Assembly (NCBI GenBank): GCA_016800925.1
Contig: JABCPU010001030.1
Span: forward strand, 1-18,180
DNA: 18,180 nucleotides
Direction of reading: 5' to 3'
DNA from: Suillus spraguei
Lineage: Eukaryota; Basidiomycota; Agaricomycetes; Boletales; Suillaceae
Position numbers and translations under genes: made by a program. The notes beneath the pieces are model-generated. The model had not been told where the DNA came from and ran no database searches. It saw nothing but the letters and a program-made list of their open reading frames with translations. Positions 17,652 to 18,180 of the stretch are shown here, piece by piece (position 1 is the first letter of the stretch; each line of letters begins with the position of its first letter).

Positions 17652-18180
17652 TCATATATCGCTATTGGCATCATAGATGGGATCATAGTCGTCATAGTTA
17701 GCAATGTCCTCGTCAGCAGCACTTCCCCCTAGCATATAAGCTGCTTCTTCGTCTGCTATGGTCCTCGCTCGTCGACCTGCCTTTCTTCGTCAATGATTAA
17801 TAAGATACTGCTCCCACCTTCAGAACGCATCATAAATCCATCGTCCTTCCAAGTAAGCATAAACGGGGGCTCTCCAAGACATTGAGGACAATAGATAGAT
17901 AAATGAGTAGGGGTGTGTCATAGACACATTTGGCACTGATAGTTGAGGCAATTCTTTTGCCGATGTCCGACGATGCTGCAGAATTGGCATTTCATATTTT
18001 TGTCAGTGTTAGAGGTAGACATACGTAATGGTGATGGTGAGGTAATGGGTTTGGGCTAGTGGACCTGGCACGCTTCTTCCCTTTCTGTCGTGTCATGCGT
18101 TTTAAGGTGAAGGTGTTGTCCCGCTTGAGTTGCGCTTGTTGTTTACTGATGAGTGTGTACGTGGATGCCGGGAGGTCAGG
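17652..18180 (-). pseudogene. terminal coding region of element C with a Cys/His zinc-binding motif, broken
   Basis: On the minus strand three frames carry coding-like sequence in succession. From the window edge: a basic stretch (LISKQQAQLKRDNTFTLKRM, then RQKGKKRARSTSPNPLPHHH). Then from 18022: KCQFCSIVGHRQKNC, NYQCQMC, a TGA at 17918-17920, and YCPQCLGEPP. Then an acidic end (IADEEAAYMLGG, DEDIANYDDYDPIYDANSDI) stopping at 17652, 33 bp before the LTR. The first Cys/His cluster fits a CX2CX4HX4C zinc knuckle, with more Cys pairs following, so a nucleic-acid-binding gag-like C-terminus is likely. Frame changes and the internal stop mark it as decayed. No integrase motif was seen. The protein continues beyond the window. 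Confidence 0.55.

Overview
The window looks like a piece of a basidiomycete (probably Agaricomycetes) nuclear genome. The two intact host genes carry many short GT-AG introns (49-118 bp). The retroelement remnants have Ty3/gypsy gag-pol signatures of the kind common in mushroom-forming fungi. No bacterial features, tRNA, rRNA or CRISPR array were seen.

Layout. 1-953: two eroded copies of the 3' end of an unidentified, probably repetitive gene, facing each other and ending in the same short sequence. 1223-3121: a complete five-exon CDH1/Fizzy-related activator of the anaphase-promoting complex (553 aa). 3148-3297: two short minisatellites. 4124-5283: a complete nine-exon penta-EF-hand calcium-binding protein (210 aa). 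5284-6590: mostly intergenic, with a decayed, possibly secreted-protein gene from 6055. 6591-6937: a fold-back element with arms of about 130 bp and a 5-bp target duplication. 6995-10012: two diverged direct copies of a segment holding an unrecognised gene; copy 1 is followed by an odd hydrophobic open frame with an intron.

10729-18180 is a nested retrotransposon cluster. A Ty3/gypsy element (A, plus strand: LTR, gag, protease, RT, RNase H) is broken by an LTR-like insert of family B (13259-14186) inside RT and by a solo LTR of family C (14540-15015) between RT and RNase H. Each has a target duplication, and reading across either insertion site puts the flanking codons back in frame. Element A then runs into LTR-like sequence D (15669-17143). 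D is itself split by a second B copy (15810-16772) and cut at its right end by a C element on the minus strand, whose 3' LTR (17144-17618), polypurine tract and last coding segment are visible before the window ends.

The two host genes are independent housekeeping genes: cell-cycle proteolysis, and calcium signalling or membrane traffic. The retroelement coding is dead. Ten of its eleven in-frame stops are TGA, as expected from CGA to TGA decay at CpG, which suggests methylation- or RIP-like silencing. The most unusual observations are this stop spectrum, the B family with 4-bp target duplications showing CpG decay, the fold-back element, and the unrecognised duplicated gene.
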